Below the pieces are notes generated by a model. That model was not told the DNA's origin and did no database searches. It was given only the letters and a program-made list of their open reading frames with translations. A stretch of DNA of 64,000 nucleotides from Sphingomonas phyllosphaerae (GTDB lineage: Bacteria; Pseudomonadota; Alphaproteobacteria; Sphingomonadales; Sphingomonadaceae), in NCBI GenBank assembly GCA_036946405.1, contig JAQIJC010000001.1, positions 937,001 to 1,001,000 on the forward strand, written 5' to 3'. The number at the start of each line of letters is the position of its first letter. The first letter of the stretch is position 1. Positions 51,058-59,387 of this stretch are shown in pieces. A program made the position numbers and the translations under genes.

Positions 51058-51798
51058 GTGCCAGCGCTTAGTTTCGCCGACCGGGTCGGTGATTTTCTAT
51101 CCCTTTCGGCGGTCGAACGCAGCGTACTGGCGGGGCTTGCCGAGCGCGAACGCCCGCTGCGTCGCGGCGCGACGCTCGTCCGCCAGAACGAACGTGGCAC
51201 CGATCTCTTCGCGCTGAAAAGCGGGATGATGATGGGCTATGTGCTGCTGGGCGATGGCGGGCGGCAGATCCTGCGGCTGATCTTTCCGGGCGACCTTTTC
51301 GGGACACAGGTGATGGTGTTCGGCAAGGCGCAGCAAACGCTGGTGGCCGCCGCCGACAGCGTCGTCGCGCCGATCGATCGTGCGGCGCTCGCGGAGGCGA
51401 CGCTGCGTCATCCGCGGCTCGCGCTGGCGCTCACCGCGCTCGAACAGATCGAAAGCGCGTCGCTGGCGGACCGGCTGGCGGCGGTGGCGAAGATGCCGGC
51501 GCGCGCCCGCGTCGCCGGGATGCTGCTCGAAATCCGCGCACGGATGCGGCGCGGCGATCCCGCGATCGGCGACAGCTTCGCACCGGGGTTGACGCAGGAG
51601 GAGATTGGCGACGCGGTCGGGCTGACCGCGGTGCACGTCAACCGGATGCTGCGTCAGCTCGAGGATCAGGCACTGATCGCGCGCACCAGCGGGCGGGTGA
51701 CGATCCTCGACGAGGCCGGCATGCGCCGCGCCGCCGGCCGCAACGATCGCGGCGACGGCGCCGATTTGTCGTGGCTTCCCGAAGTGCAGCCGGCGTAG
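51058..51798 (+). CDS. Crp/Fnr family transcriptional regulator
   Basis: 246 residues from GTG 51058 with TTGAGGA upstream. A cyclic-nucleotide-binding-like beta barrel (RRGATLVRQNERGTDLFALK, GGRQILRLIFPGDLFG) precedes the HTH LTQEEIGDAVGLTAVHVNRM. No N-terminal Cys cluster for an Fe-S sensor is seen, so it is not an oxygen-sensing FNR proper. Such regulators are common in sphingomonads; the signal is unknown. Confidence 0.88.
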   Translation: MPALSFADRVGDFLSLSAVERSVLAGLAERERPLRRGATLVRQNERGTDLFALKSGMMMGYVLLGDGGRQILRLIFPGDLFGTQVMVFGKAQQTLVAAADSVVAPIDRAALAEATLRHPRLALALTALEQIESASLADRLAAVAKMPARARVAGMLLEIRARMRRGDPAIGDSFAPGLTQEEIGDAVGLTAVHVNRMLRQLEDQALIARTSGRVTILDEAGMRRAAGRNDRGDGADLSWLPEVQPA

Positions 51799-51831
51799 CA
51801 TCCAATCGGCGTAGCTCGACCACCCTCAATC

Positions 51832-51936
51832 GTCACTCCGGCGAAGGCCGGGGTCCAGTTGGGGGACGCAGATGATGGCCGTCGCACCTCGCTTCTTCGG
51901 CCTTCCCGACTGGGCTCCGGCCTTCGCCGGAGTAAC
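51832..51936. repeat. Intergenic palindromic repeat, family F
   Basis: GTCACTCCGGCGAAGGCCGG with GGTCCAGTTGGG at the left; CCCGACTGGGCTCC and GGCCTTCGCCGGAGTAAC at the right. It lies between the convergent Crp/Fnr and phosphomannomutase genes and could terminate both. Confidence 0.87.
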
Positions 51937-51954
51937 GCCCTTTGAAGGCTCTGC

Positions 51955-53325
51955 CTAGGAAAGGCGCGACAGCCCGCAAGCCGTCAGCTGCGCGTCGATC
52001 GTCGCCACCAGCCGCGCCAGCGCCTCGGCGTCGCGCCCCTCCGCGCGCAGCGTCAGCGCCGCCTGCGTATTCGAGGCGCGCAACAGCCACCAGCCATCGG
52101 CGGTCGAGACGCGCACGCCGTCCGTCACCGTCACCCGCGCGCCCTGTTCGGCCAGTCGCGCCGCGACCTCCTCGACCACCGCGCCCTTGCGCGCTTCGGG
52201 CACCGGAACGCGCCATTCGGGCGTGGCCACCCGCGCGGAAGTGTCCGCCCGCAGCGCGGTGAGCGCGCGCCCCGACAGTTTCACCGCATGGATCAGCCGC
52301 ACCGCGGCATACAGCGCATCGTCGAACCCGTAATAATCGTGCGCGAAGAAGATATGGCCGGACAGCTCGCCCGCCAGCGGGGCGCGCAACTCCTTCATCT
52401 TCGTCTTGATCTCGCTGTGGCCGGTCCGCCACATCACCGGCGTGCCGCCCAGCGCGGTGATCCGCTCGAACAACGCGTCGCTCGATTTCACGTCGGCGAC
52501 GATCGTGCTGCCGGGCAGGTCGGCAAGGATCGGCGCGACCAGGATCGACAGGATCTCGTCGCCCCACAGCACGCGGCCCTGCGCATCGACCGCGCCGATC
52601 CGGTCGCCGTCGCCGTCGAAAGCCAGTCCGAAATCGAGCTTCTTCTCCGCCACCAGCGCCTGGAGCTGTGCGAGATTGGCCTCCACGGTCGGATCGGGAT
52701 GGTGGTTGGGGAAAGTGCCGTCGATGTCGCAGAACAACAGATGATGCTCGCCCGGAAGCTGCGCGGTGAGCGCGCGGATCGCCGGCCCGGCCGCGCCGTT
52801 GCCGGCATCCCAGCCGATCCGGTACGTGCCGCCCGCATAGCCGGCGAGCAGCCGGCCGACGTAGCGGTCGAGCACGTCGGCCTCGGTGACGACGCCGGTC
52901 CCGCGCTCCCAGTCGCCGGCCTCGGCGAGCCGCGCGAGATCGCGCACGTCCGGCCCGCAGAAGCTGTTCCCCTGCATCACAAGCTTGAAGCCATTGTCCT
53001 CGCGGGGATTATGGCTGCCCGTTACCTGTACGCCGCCATCCACTTTTAGCGTCGCGGCGGCATAATAGAGCATCGGCGACGGCCCGACGCCGATCCGGAC
53101 CACATCGACGCCGGATGCGGTCAATCCCGCGACCAGCGCCGCCTCCAGCATCGGCGAATGCGTCCGCCCGTCATAGCCGACCGCGACGCGCGTCCCACCC
53201 GCGCGCCGGATGCGCGTCGCGAAGCCGCGCCCGACCGCCCACGCATCCGCCTCGGTCAGCGTGTCGCCGACGCGCCCGCGAATGTCATAGGCGCGCAGGA
53301 TCTCGGGCGAGAGCCGGTGCGTCAT
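51955..53325 (-). CDS. Phosphomannomutase/phosphoglucomutase (AlgC/ManB type)
   Basis: 456 residues from ATG 53325. ILRAYDIRGRVGDTLTEADA, the phosphoserine loop VQVTGSHNPREDNGFKLV, the metal loop FGLAFDGDGDRIGAVD, the sugar loop GELSGHIFF and the phosphate loop LLRASNTQAALTLRAEG are present. It probably supplies mannose- or glucose-1-phosphate for surface polysaccharide. The start overlaps the J-protein stop by four bases. Confidence 0.94.
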   Translation of the reverse strand: MTHRLSPEILRAYDIRGRVGDTLTEADAWAVGRGFATRIRRAGGTRVAVGYDGRTHSPMLEAALVAGLTASGVDVVRIGVGPSPMLYYAAATLKVDGGVQVTGSHNPREDNGFKLVMQGNSFCGPDVRDLARLAEAGDWERGTGVVTEADVLDRYVGRLLAGYAGGTYRIGWDAGNGAAGPAIRALTAQLPGEHHLLFCDIDGTFPNHHPDPTVEANLAQLQALVAEKKLDFGLAFDGDGDRIGAVDAQGRVLWGDEILSILVAPILADLPGSTIVADVKSSDALFERITALGGTPVMWRTGHSEIKTKMKELRAPLAGELSGHIFFAHDYYGFDDALYAAVRLIHAVKLSGRALTALRADTSARVATPEWRVPVPEARKGAVVEEVAARLAEQGARVTVTDGVRVSTADGWWLLRASNTQAALTLRAEGRDAEALARLVATIDAQLTACGLSRLS

Positions 53326-53588
53326 CGTGGCTCCTTCAGCGCCGCCAGCAATGTGTCGCGCGCCGCATTGACGCGCCGCGCGCGCTGTTCGGAGCCGCCG
53401 CGGTCGGGGTGCAGCTCGCTCATTAGCCGGCGGTGCGCGGCGCGGATCTCGCCCGCGTCGGCGCGCGCGTCGACCCCCAGCACCCGCCGCGCCTCGCCGA
53501 GCGGGGAGGGGCGCTTCTTCGCCGGCTTGCGCAGCAGCATCCACACGCCCCACACGATCAGCGCCGCGACGATCCACTTCATCAGCAT
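53322..53588 (-). CDS. Small membrane-anchored J-domain protein
   Basis: 88 residues. One N-terminal helix (KWIVAALIVWGVWMLL, 4-19) is joined to a C-terminal J domain, GEARRVLGVDARADAGEIRA followed by LHPDRGGSEQRARRVNAARD; the HPD tripeptide is intact. The layout matches TIM14/PAM18-like J proteins that stimulate Hsp70 at a membrane. Overlaps the mutase gene; two bases separate its start from the mipZ stop. Confidence 0.88.
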   Translation of the reverse strand: MLMKWIVAALIVWGVWMLLRKPAKKRPSPLGEARRVLGVDARADAGEIRAAHRRLMSELHPDRGGSEQRARRVNAARDTLLAALKEPR

Positions 53589-53590
53589 CG

Positions 53591-54400
53591 TCAGGCGGCC
53601 TGTGTCGCGCCGATCTCGGGCAGCGCCAGCGCCGCCATCATCTCGCGCAGTTCCTGCCGCGCGGCGACATGGCTCAGCCCCATCCCGCCGAACTCCTTGG
53701 CGTCGATCAGCGTCAGCCCTTTGGGAAACAGCTCGCGATAGATCACGCGCTCGCCGAGCCCGGGGATGATGCGGAAACCGACGCGCCGCGCCAGCTGGTC
53801 GAGCGCCTCCGAGACGCGCCGCATGTTGCGCGCCTCCAGATATTGCAGGCGGTTGCGCAGCACGACCCAGTCGATCGTCGTCCCGTCCTCGCGCGCGCGC
53901 GCCTTGCGCGCGTCCCAGATCAGTTCCGAATAGAAGCTCGGCCGCACCACCTTGTACGTTTCGGGATCGACCTGCCCGATCAGGTCGAAGTCGACGAAAC
54001 TGTCGTTCATCGGCGTCACCAGCGTGTCGGCCAGCGCGGCGGCGATCCGCGCGGCGGGATCGTCACGCCCCGGCGTGTCGATGACGAGGAAGTCGAACCC
54101 GTCGGTGAAGTCGCGGTACATCGCCGGGAAGACCCCATCGGCGCGACCGTCGCCGGTGGCATGGACCGGTATGGCAAGTTCGATCCCGGCACGCTTGACG
54201 GTCGCCTCGCGGTTGTCGAGATAACGTCCCAGCGTCCGCTGGCGATGATCGAGGTCGATGCACGCCACCCGCGCGCCCTTCGCGGCCAGTGCGATCGCGA
54301 CGTGAACCGCCGTCGTCGACTTGCCTGTCCCGCCCTTTTCGTTCGCGAACACAATCACATGTGTGCGACCGTGTGGCGCTTCCGTCCCCGTTTCGGACAA
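53591..54400 (-). CDS. mipZ: Division-plane positioning ATPase MipZ
   Basis: 269 residues from TTG 54400, with GAGGA upstream. The deviant Walker A is NEKGGTGKSTTAVHVAIALA; CIDLDHRQRTLGRYLDNREA, VIDTPGRDDPAARIAA and the MipZ-specific WVVLRNRLQYLEARNMRRVS follow. MipZ forms a gradient from the chromosome poles and blocks FtsZ near them, restricting division to midcell in alphaproteobacteria. A GTG some 15 codons later is an alternative start. Confidence 0.94.
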   Translation of the reverse strand: MSETGTEAPHGRTHVIVFANEKGGTGKSTTAVHVAIALAAKGARVACIDLDHRQRTLGRYLDNREATVKRAGIELAIPVHATGDGRADGVFPAMYRDFTDGFDFLVIDTPGRDDPAARIAAALADTLVTPMNDSFVDFDLIGQVDPETYKVVRPSFYSELIWDARKARAREDGTTIDWVVLRNRLQYLEARNMRRVSEALDQLARRVGFRIIPGLGERVIYRELFPKGLTLIDAKEFGGMGLSHVAARQELREMMAALALPEIGATQAA

Positions 54401-54474
54401 TTCGTCGCATCCTCGATTGATTGCGTCCCGTCGCGACCATAGAACCCCCGACCGCGAGTTTCGAGGGGTAACGG

Positions 54475-55317
54475 GTGGAAGTGTATCGTGATCTCGCCGG
54501 CCTGCGCGCCGCGCTGGATGCGGCGCGTGCGGGCGGGCGTGAGGTGGCGCTGGTGCCGACGATGGGCGCGCTCCACGCCGGCCATATCGCGCTGGTCGAG
54601 GCGGCGCGGCGGCCCGGCGCGCTGGTGGTCGCCTCGATCTTCGTGAACCCGAAGCAGTTCGGCGCCAACGAAGATCTCTCGCGCTACCCCCGCAAGGAGG
54701 TCAGCGACATCGCGATGCTCACCGATGCCGGCTGCGACCTGCTGTGGCTGCCCCCGGTCGAGCAGATGTATCCCGCCGGCTTTGCGACCAACGTCTCGGT
54801 CGCCGGGGTCAGCGAGGGATGGGACGGCGCGGCGCGCCCCGGCCATTTCGACGGGGTGGCGACCGTCGTCGCGAAGCTGTTCAACCAGGTCCGCCCGAAC
54901 CGCGCCTATTTCGGCGAGAAGGATTTCCAGCAGCTCGCGGTGATCCGCCGGATGGTCGCCGATCTCGACTTCGCGATCGAGATCACCGGCGTGCCGACGC
55001 AGCGCGAGGACGACGGCCTCGCGCTGTCGTCGCGTAACGTCTACCTGCTTCCCGAAGAACGCCAGAAAGCGGTGGCCCTGCCGCGCGCCCTCGGCGTCGC
55101 GGCGCGCGCGGTGCTCGGCGGTGGCGATCCGGCCAAGGCGCTGGCGGACGCACAGGCGACGCTGGTCGCCGCGGGCTTCGCGGTCGATTACGTCACGTTG
55201 GTCGATGCCGAAACGCTCGAAAGCGATCCTGCGCCGGGGCGCCGCCGGCAATTGCTCGCCGCCGCGCGGCTCGGCAACACGCGACTGATCGACAACCTCG
55301 CCGTCGATCCCGCTTGA
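54475..55317 (+). CDS. panC: Pantoate-beta-alanine ligase
   Basis: 280 residues from GTG 54475 with GAGGGG upstream. VALVPTMGALHAGHIALVEA (HIGH-like), SIFVNPKQFGANEDLSRYPR, RPGHFDGVATVVAKLFNQVR, YFGEKDFQQL and LALSSRNVYL (KMSKS-like) are complete. It makes pantothenate from pantoate and beta-alanine with ATP. coaD, a later CoA gene, is 1.6 kb downstream. Divergent from mipZ. Confidence 0.97.
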   Translation: MEVYRDLAGLRAALDAARAGGREVALVPTMGALHAGHIALVEAARRPGALVVASIFVNPKQFGANEDLSRYPRKEVSDIAMLTDAGCDLLWLPPVEQMYPAGFATNVSVAGVSEGWDGAARPGHFDGVATVVAKLFNQVRPNRAYFGEKDFQQLAVIRRMVADLDFAIEITGVPTQREDDGLALSSRNVYLLPEERQKAVALPRALGVAARAVLGGGDPAKALADAQATLVAAGFAVDYVTLVDAETLESDPAPGRRRQLLAAARLGNTRLIDNLAVDPA

Positions 55318-55360
55318 TCGCCGGGATCGCGTGTTCTCAATGATTTAGGTGTTCACGCTC

Positions 55361-55368
55361 TTAACCAT
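55361..55368 (+). promoter_or_regulatory. CtrA-like half-site TTAACCAT
   Basis: TTAACCAT at 55361-55368 equals the 8-base half-site bound by CtrA in alphaproteobacteria and lies 59 bases before the Sel1-like gene start. The second half-site is absent, so this may be coincidence. Confidence 0.25.
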
Positions 55369-55426
55369 TTGGTGAGCCGAATCGGTGCACACTCCGCCTC
55401 ACATTGAAGGATTGAGGGGTGATCCG

Positions 55427-55717
55427 ATGGTAAGTGATTTCGATACCGCGTTGCTGGCGCGCCGCATCAACGAAGCGACCCGCGGCGATACCGATGCCGC
55501 CTACGATCTGGGCGTCGCCTATTCGACTGGCACCATGGGGGTCGTCCTCGACCTGATCGAGGCGCACAAGTGGTTCAATCTGTCGGCGGCCTGGGGCAAC
55601 GACGCCGCCGCGGCGGCGCGCTCGGACATCGCTGAGGACATGACCGCGCGCGAGATCGCGACCGCGCAGCGCGCCGCACGCGACGTGCTCGGCGGGATGC
55701 AGCGCCGCGCCGCTTAA
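55427..55717 (+). CDS. Small Sel1-repeat-like protein
   Basis: 96 residues from ATG 55427 with TTGAGGGGTGAT upstream. One Sel1-like unit is visible (DTDAAYDLGVAYSTGTMGVV and DLIEAHKWFNLSAAWGNDAA), then a helical tail of repeated ARDIA-type text. A single Sel1 helix-turn-helix is too little to infer a function beyond protein binding. The similarity of DLIEAHKWFNLSAA to Sel1 consensus is clear. Confidence 0.75.
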   Translation: MVSDFDTALLARRINEATRGDTDAAYDLGVAYSTGTMGVVLDLIEAHKWFNLSAAWGNDAAAAARSDIAEDMTAREIATAQRAARDVLGGMQRRAA

Positions 55718-55767
55718 CCTGCCGCATCTCCTTGACCCGTCAGGCTTGCCCGGCGCATAGCCCGGTC

Positions 55768-56007
55768 ATGGAGAATTCGACCGAGACGCCGTCCTTCGAA
55801 GCCGGTCTGCGCGAGCTCGAGGAGATCGTCGCGCGGCTTGAATCGGGTGACACCCCGCTGGAGGAGGCGATCCGCCTCTACGAGCGCGGCAGCGTGCTGC
55901 GGCAACGCTGCGCCGACCGGCTGGATGCCGCCCAGGCGCGGATCGAGGCGATCCGTACCGGTGCCGACGGGCGCCCCGCCGCGGTCGAGCCGTTCGCCGC
56001 CGGATGA
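55768..56007 (+). CDS. xseB: Exodeoxyribonuclease VII small subunit
   Basis: 79 residues. FEAGLRELEEIVARLESGDT then PLEEAIRLYERGSVLRQRCA is the family signature. With XseA it degrades single-stranded DNA. Overlaps ispA by four bases, the widespread xseB-ispA order. Start ATG 55768; an earlier in-frame start has no support. Confidence 0.95.
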   Translation: MENSTETPSFEAGLRELEEIVARLESGDTPLEEAIRLYERGSVLRQRCADRLDAAQARIEAIRTGADGRPAAVEPFAAG

Positions 56008-56912
56008 ACGTCGCCGCCAACGCCTCGCCGCAGCTGAAAGCGGCGCTGAAGGAAGTGTCGGCGGAGATGGACCGCCGCTTCGACGCGCTGCTGCCGGTGC
56101 CCAACGATCCGCGCGCGGACCTGTACCGCGCGATGCGCCACGCGACGATCGGCGGCGGCAAGCGGCTGCGTCCGTTGCTGGTGTTCGCGACCGCGCGGCT
56201 GTTCGACGTCTCGCGCGAGGCAGCGGGGCGGGTCGCGACCGCGCTGGAGGCGATCCACGTCTATTCGCTGATCCACGACGATCTGCCCGCGATGGACGAT
56301 GACGATCTGCGTCACGGCAAGGCGACCGTCCACAAGGCATTCGACGAGGCGACGGCGATCCTCGCCGGCGACTGCCTCCATGCGCTGGCGTTCGAAGTGC
56401 TCGCGGATCCGGCGACCCACGCCGACCCGTTCGTCCGTGCCGAACTGATCGCCGATCTCGCGCGCGCCTCCGGCCCGTCGGGGATGGCGGGCGGACAGGC
56501 GATGGATCTGAAGGCCGACGGCACGCGCTTCGACCTCAACACCGTCACCCGGCTCCAGCAGATGAAGACCGGCGCGCTGATCGGCGCGGCGGTGGAGGGC
56601 GGCGCGATCCTCGGCCGTATCCCGCCGGAGGGTCGCCGCCACCTGCGTGGCTATGCGCACGACCTCGGGCTCGCCTTCCAGATCGTCGACGACCTGCTCG
56701 ACGTCGAGGGTGACGAGGAACTGGCCGGCAAGAAGCTGCGCAAGGACGGCGAACAAGGCAAGGAGACGTTCGTCTCGCTGCTCGGCGTCGATCGCGCGCG
56801 CCAGCAATCGCGGATGCTGGTCGACCAGGCGATCGACCATCTGCGCAGCTATGGCGAGGAAGCCGAATTGCTCCGCGCGATCGCGCGCTTCGTCATTGAT
56901 CGTCGCGGCTGA
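56004..56912 (+). CDS. ispA: Polyprenyl synthase (farnesyl diphosphate synthase type)
   Basis: 302 residues. The first aspartate motif is in LIHDDLPAMDDDDLRHGKAT, the second in FQIVDDLLDVEGDEE; GGGKRLRPLLVFAT lies at the N-terminus. These match short-chain IspA/FPP synthases. The chain-length residues cannot be settled by eye, so a geranylgeranyl synthase remains possible. It follows xseB and precedes coaD. Confidence 0.93.
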   Translation: MNVAANASPQLKAALKEVSAEMDRRFDALLPVPNDPRADLYRAMRHATIGGGKRLRPLLVFATARLFDVSREAAGRVATALEAIHVYSLIHDDLPAMDDDDLRHGKATVHKAFDEATAILAGDCLHALAFEVLADPATHADPFVRAELIADLARASGPSGMAGGQAMDLKADGTRFDLNTVTRLQQMKTGALIGAAVEGGAILGRIPPEGRRHLRGYAHDLGLAFQIVDDLLDVEGDEELAGKKLRKDGEQGKETFVSLLGVDRARQQSRMLVDQAIDHLRSYGEEAELLRAIARFVIDRRG

Positions 56913-56927
56913 CCGAAGGGCTTTCCC

Positions 56928-57428
56928 ATGCGTATCGGCGTCTATCCCGGCACCTTCGATCCGGTCACGCTGGGGCATATGGACATCATCCGGCGCGGCG
57001 CGAAGCTGGTCGACCGGCTGGTGGTCGGTGTCACCACCAATCCCGGCAAGTCGCCGATGTTTTCGCTGGGCGAGCGGATGGCGATGGTCGAGCGCGAAGT
57101 CGCCGAGATCGGCGGCGACATTCGCGTCGTCTCGTTCGACTCGCTGCTCATGGACTTCGCCGAGCGCGAGCGCGCGACGATGATCGTCCGTGGCCTGCGC
57201 GCCGTCGCCGACTTCGAATATGAATATCAGATGGCGGGGATGAACCAGCAGCTGAACGACCGGATCGAGACGGTCTTCCTGATGGCCGACGTCTGCCTGC
57301 AACCGATCGCCTCGCGGCTGGTCAAGGAAATCGCGATCTTCGGCGGGCACATCGGCAAGTTCGTCAGCCCCGCGGTGTGCGACGAGGTCGTGGCGCGGGT
57401 CGAGCGCGACGGTCGCCGGGGGAGCTGA
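56928..57428 (+). CDS. coaD: Phosphopantetheine adenylyltransferase
   Basis: 166 residues. GVYPGTFDPVTLGHMDIIRR (HxGH), KSPMFSLGERMAMV, RGLRAVADFEYEYQMAGMNQ and the C-terminal VKEIAIFGGHIGKFVSPAVC are conserved. Penultimate step of CoA synthesis. Starts 15 bases after the ispA stop. A family A repeat follows. Confidence 0.97.
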   Translation: MRIGVYPGTFDPVTLGHMDIIRRGAKLVDRLVVGVTTNPGKSPMFSLGERMAMVEREVAEIGGDIRVVSFDSLLMDFAERERATMIVRGLRAVADFEYEYQMAGMNQQLNDRIETVFLMADVCLQPIASRLVKEIAIFGGHIGKFVSPAVCDEVVARVERDGRRGS

Positions 57429-57468
57429 GCCGCTTCCTCACCCACCGTCATCCCCGCCCCCTCTTTGC

Positions 57469-57561
57469 GTCATTCCCGCGAGGGCGGGAATCCAGAACCT
57501 CTGACGTCCCGTCTCCTTCGACGAACCTGCGCGTCTGGATCCCCGCCGCCGCGAAGATGAC
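57469..57561. repeat. Intergenic palindromic repeat, family A copy 4
   Basis: GTCATTCCCGCGAGGGCGGG, AATCCAGAACCTCTGACG at the left and GCGCGTCTGGATCCCCGCCG at the right, ending CGAAGATGAC. The central part differs from other copies. A partial arm (CGTCATCCCCG) also lies just upstream at about 57446. Confidence 0.87.
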
Positions 57562-57640
57562 GGGTGCGCGTTCAGTTTGGCGCAAGCGCATTTCTGGTCT
57601 AGGGCGAAACGGAAACCACTGATCCGATCCGAAAGACCCG

Positions 57641-58315
57641 ATGCGCCCGATCGCCCTTCTCGCCGCCGCGCTCGCCGCGACGCTTTCCGTCGCCGCTTCC
57701 GCCCAGGCGACCACGCAGGACCGGCTTCCCGCCCCGCCGCTGGGCGACAAGACCAACATCTGGGTGCTCGATCTCTCGACCGGCGGCCGGGTCGAGGTGG
57801 CGCTGCGTCCCGACGTCGCGCCGAAGATGGTCGACCGGATCAAGACGCTGACCCGTCAGCATTTCTATGACGGGCTGGTCTTCCACCGCGTCATCGACGG
57901 CTTCATGGCACAGGGCGGCGACCCCAAGGGCGACGGCACCGGCGGCAGCACGCTCCCCGACCTGCCCGCCGAGTTCAACTACCTTCCGCACGTCCGCGGG
58001 GCGGTGGCGGCGGCGCGCGCCGAGAAGGAAGACAGCGCGAACAGCCAGTTCTACATCGTGCTGCAACCGCGCTTCCAGCTCGACAAGAAATACACCGTGT
58101 TCGGCCGCGTGCTGACCGGCATGAACTATGTCGATGCGATCGAGAAGGGCGAGCCGCCGCAGAACCCGTCGCGGATCGTCCACGCCTATATCGCATCGGA
58201 CAATCCCCCGGCGTATCAGCCGCTCGCGGTCGCGCCGCCGCCGACGCTGCCCGCCACGCTCCCGACGTTGCCGGGCACGCAGCCCGCGCCCAGGAAGCGC
58301 GCCGCCCGCCGCTGA
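57641..58315 (+). CDS. Exported cyclophilin-type peptidyl-prolyl isomerase
   Basis: 224 residues. A signal peptide (residues 1-23) precedes the cyclophilin fold: [40 protein letters not shown] (active site), [20 protein letters not shown], and a proline-rich C-terminal tail. It acts on proline bonds of exported proteins in the periplasm. Located between coaD and queA, four bases before queA. Confidence 0.93.
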   Translation: MRPIALLAAALAATLSVAASAQATTQDRLPAPPLGDKTNIWVLDLSTGGRVEVALRPDVAPKMVDRIKTLTRQHFYDGLVFHRVIDGFMAQGGDPKGDGTGGSTLPDLPAEFNYLPHVRGAVAAARAEKEDSANSQFYIVLQPRFQLDKKYTVFGRVLTGMNYVDAIEKGEPPQNPSRIVHAYIASDNPPAYQPLAVAPPPTLPATLPTLPGTQPAPRKRAARR

Positions 58316-58319
58316 CACG

Positions 58320-59345
58320 ATGAACGTCGATCTGTTCGACTTCACGCTCCCGCCGGAGCGGATCGCGCTGCGTCCCGCTGCCCCGCGCGATGCGGCGCGG
58401 ATGCTGGTGGTCACGCCCGGGGGGCTGGCCGACCGCCTCGTCGCCGATCTGCCGGCGCTGCTGCGGGCCGGCGACCTGCTGGTGTTCAACGACACGCGCG
58501 TGATTCCCGCGCAGCTGGAGGGCACGCGTGGATCGGCGCGGATCGGCGCGACGCTCCACAAGCGCGAGGGTCCGCGGCGCTGGCGTGCGTTCGTCCGCAA
58601 CGCGCGGCGGCTGCGCGACGGCGACGCGATCGACTTCGGGCGCGACGTCACCGCGACCGCGCACGACCGCGCCGAGGACGGCAGCTGGGCGCTGGTCTTC
58701 GCGGGTGACGAGCCGGTCGAATTGCTGCTGGAGCGCGCCGGGCGGATGCCGCTGCCGCCGTATATCGCGGGCAAGCGCGACACCGACGCGCGCGACGCGC
58801 AGGACTATCAGACGATGTTCGCGGCCGAACCCGGTGCCGTCGCCGCGCCGACCGCCGCACTGCACTTCACCACCGCGCTGCTGACCGCGCTCGAGTCCGC
58901 CGGGGTCGCGCATGCGACGCTGACGCTCCACGTCGGTGCGGGCACGTTCCTCCCGGTCAAGGCGGAGGATACCGCCGACCACAAGATGCACGCCGAATGG
59001 GGGCGGATCGACGCGGCGACGGCAGAGCGGCTCAACGCGGTGCGTGCGCGCGGCGGACGCGTGATCGCGGTCGGCACCACCTCGCTACGGTTGATCGAGA
59101 GCGCCACCGACGCGAAGGGTGTGATCCAGCCGTTCGAGGGCGATACCTCGATCTTTATCACTCCCGGCTATCGCTTTCGCGGCATCGACGGCCTGATGAC
59201 CAACTTCCATCTGCCGCGCTCGACATTGTTCATGCTGGTTTCGGCGCTGATGGGGCTCGACCGGATGCAGGCCGCTTACGCCCATGCGATCGGGCACGAC
59301 TATCGCTTCTATTCCTACGGCGACGCGAGCCTGTTGCTGCCATAG
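58320..59345 (+). CDS. queA: S-adenosylmethionine:tRNA ribosyltransferase-isomerase
   Basis: 341 residues from ATG 58320. [78 protein letters not shown] and the closing [19 protein letters not shown] are family motifs. It makes epoxyqueuosine from preQ1 in tRNA. No tgt gene follows here. A hairpin separates it from the convergent ferritin-like gene. Confidence 0.97.
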   Translation: MNVDLFDFTLPPERIALRPAAPRDAARMLVVTPGGLADRLVADLPALLRAGDLLVFNDTRVIPAQLEGTRGSARIGATLHKREGPRRWRAFVRNARRLRDGDAIDFGRDVTATAHDRAEDGSWALVFAGDEPVELLLERAGRMPLPPYIAGKRDTDARDAQDYQTMFAAEPGAVAAPTAALHFTTALLTALESAGVAHATLTLHVGAGTFLPVKAEDTADHKMHAEWGRIDAATAERLNAVRARGGRVIAVGTTSLRLIESATDAKGVIQPFEGDTSIFITPGYRFRGIDGLMTNFHLPRSTLFMLVSALMGLDRMQAAYAHAIGHDYRFYSYGDASLLLP

Positions 59346-59348
59346 TCG

Positions 59349-59382
59349 ACGGCCGCCCGGGTGAGGTCACCCGGACGGCCGT
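59349..59382. terminator. Hairpin between convergent queA and ferritin-like genes
   Basis: ACGGCCGCCCGGGTGA (59349-59364) pairs with TCACCCGGACGGCCGT (59367-59382), one mismatch, two-base loop. The position four bases after the queA stop and just before the other gene's stop fits a bidirectional terminator, although no U-run follows. Confidence 0.6.
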
Positions 59383-59387
59383 GCGCC

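Noticed and set aside
54400-54474. A further small gene between mipZ and panC
   Set aside because: Only 74 bases between divergent starts, enough for promoters but with no frame of note.
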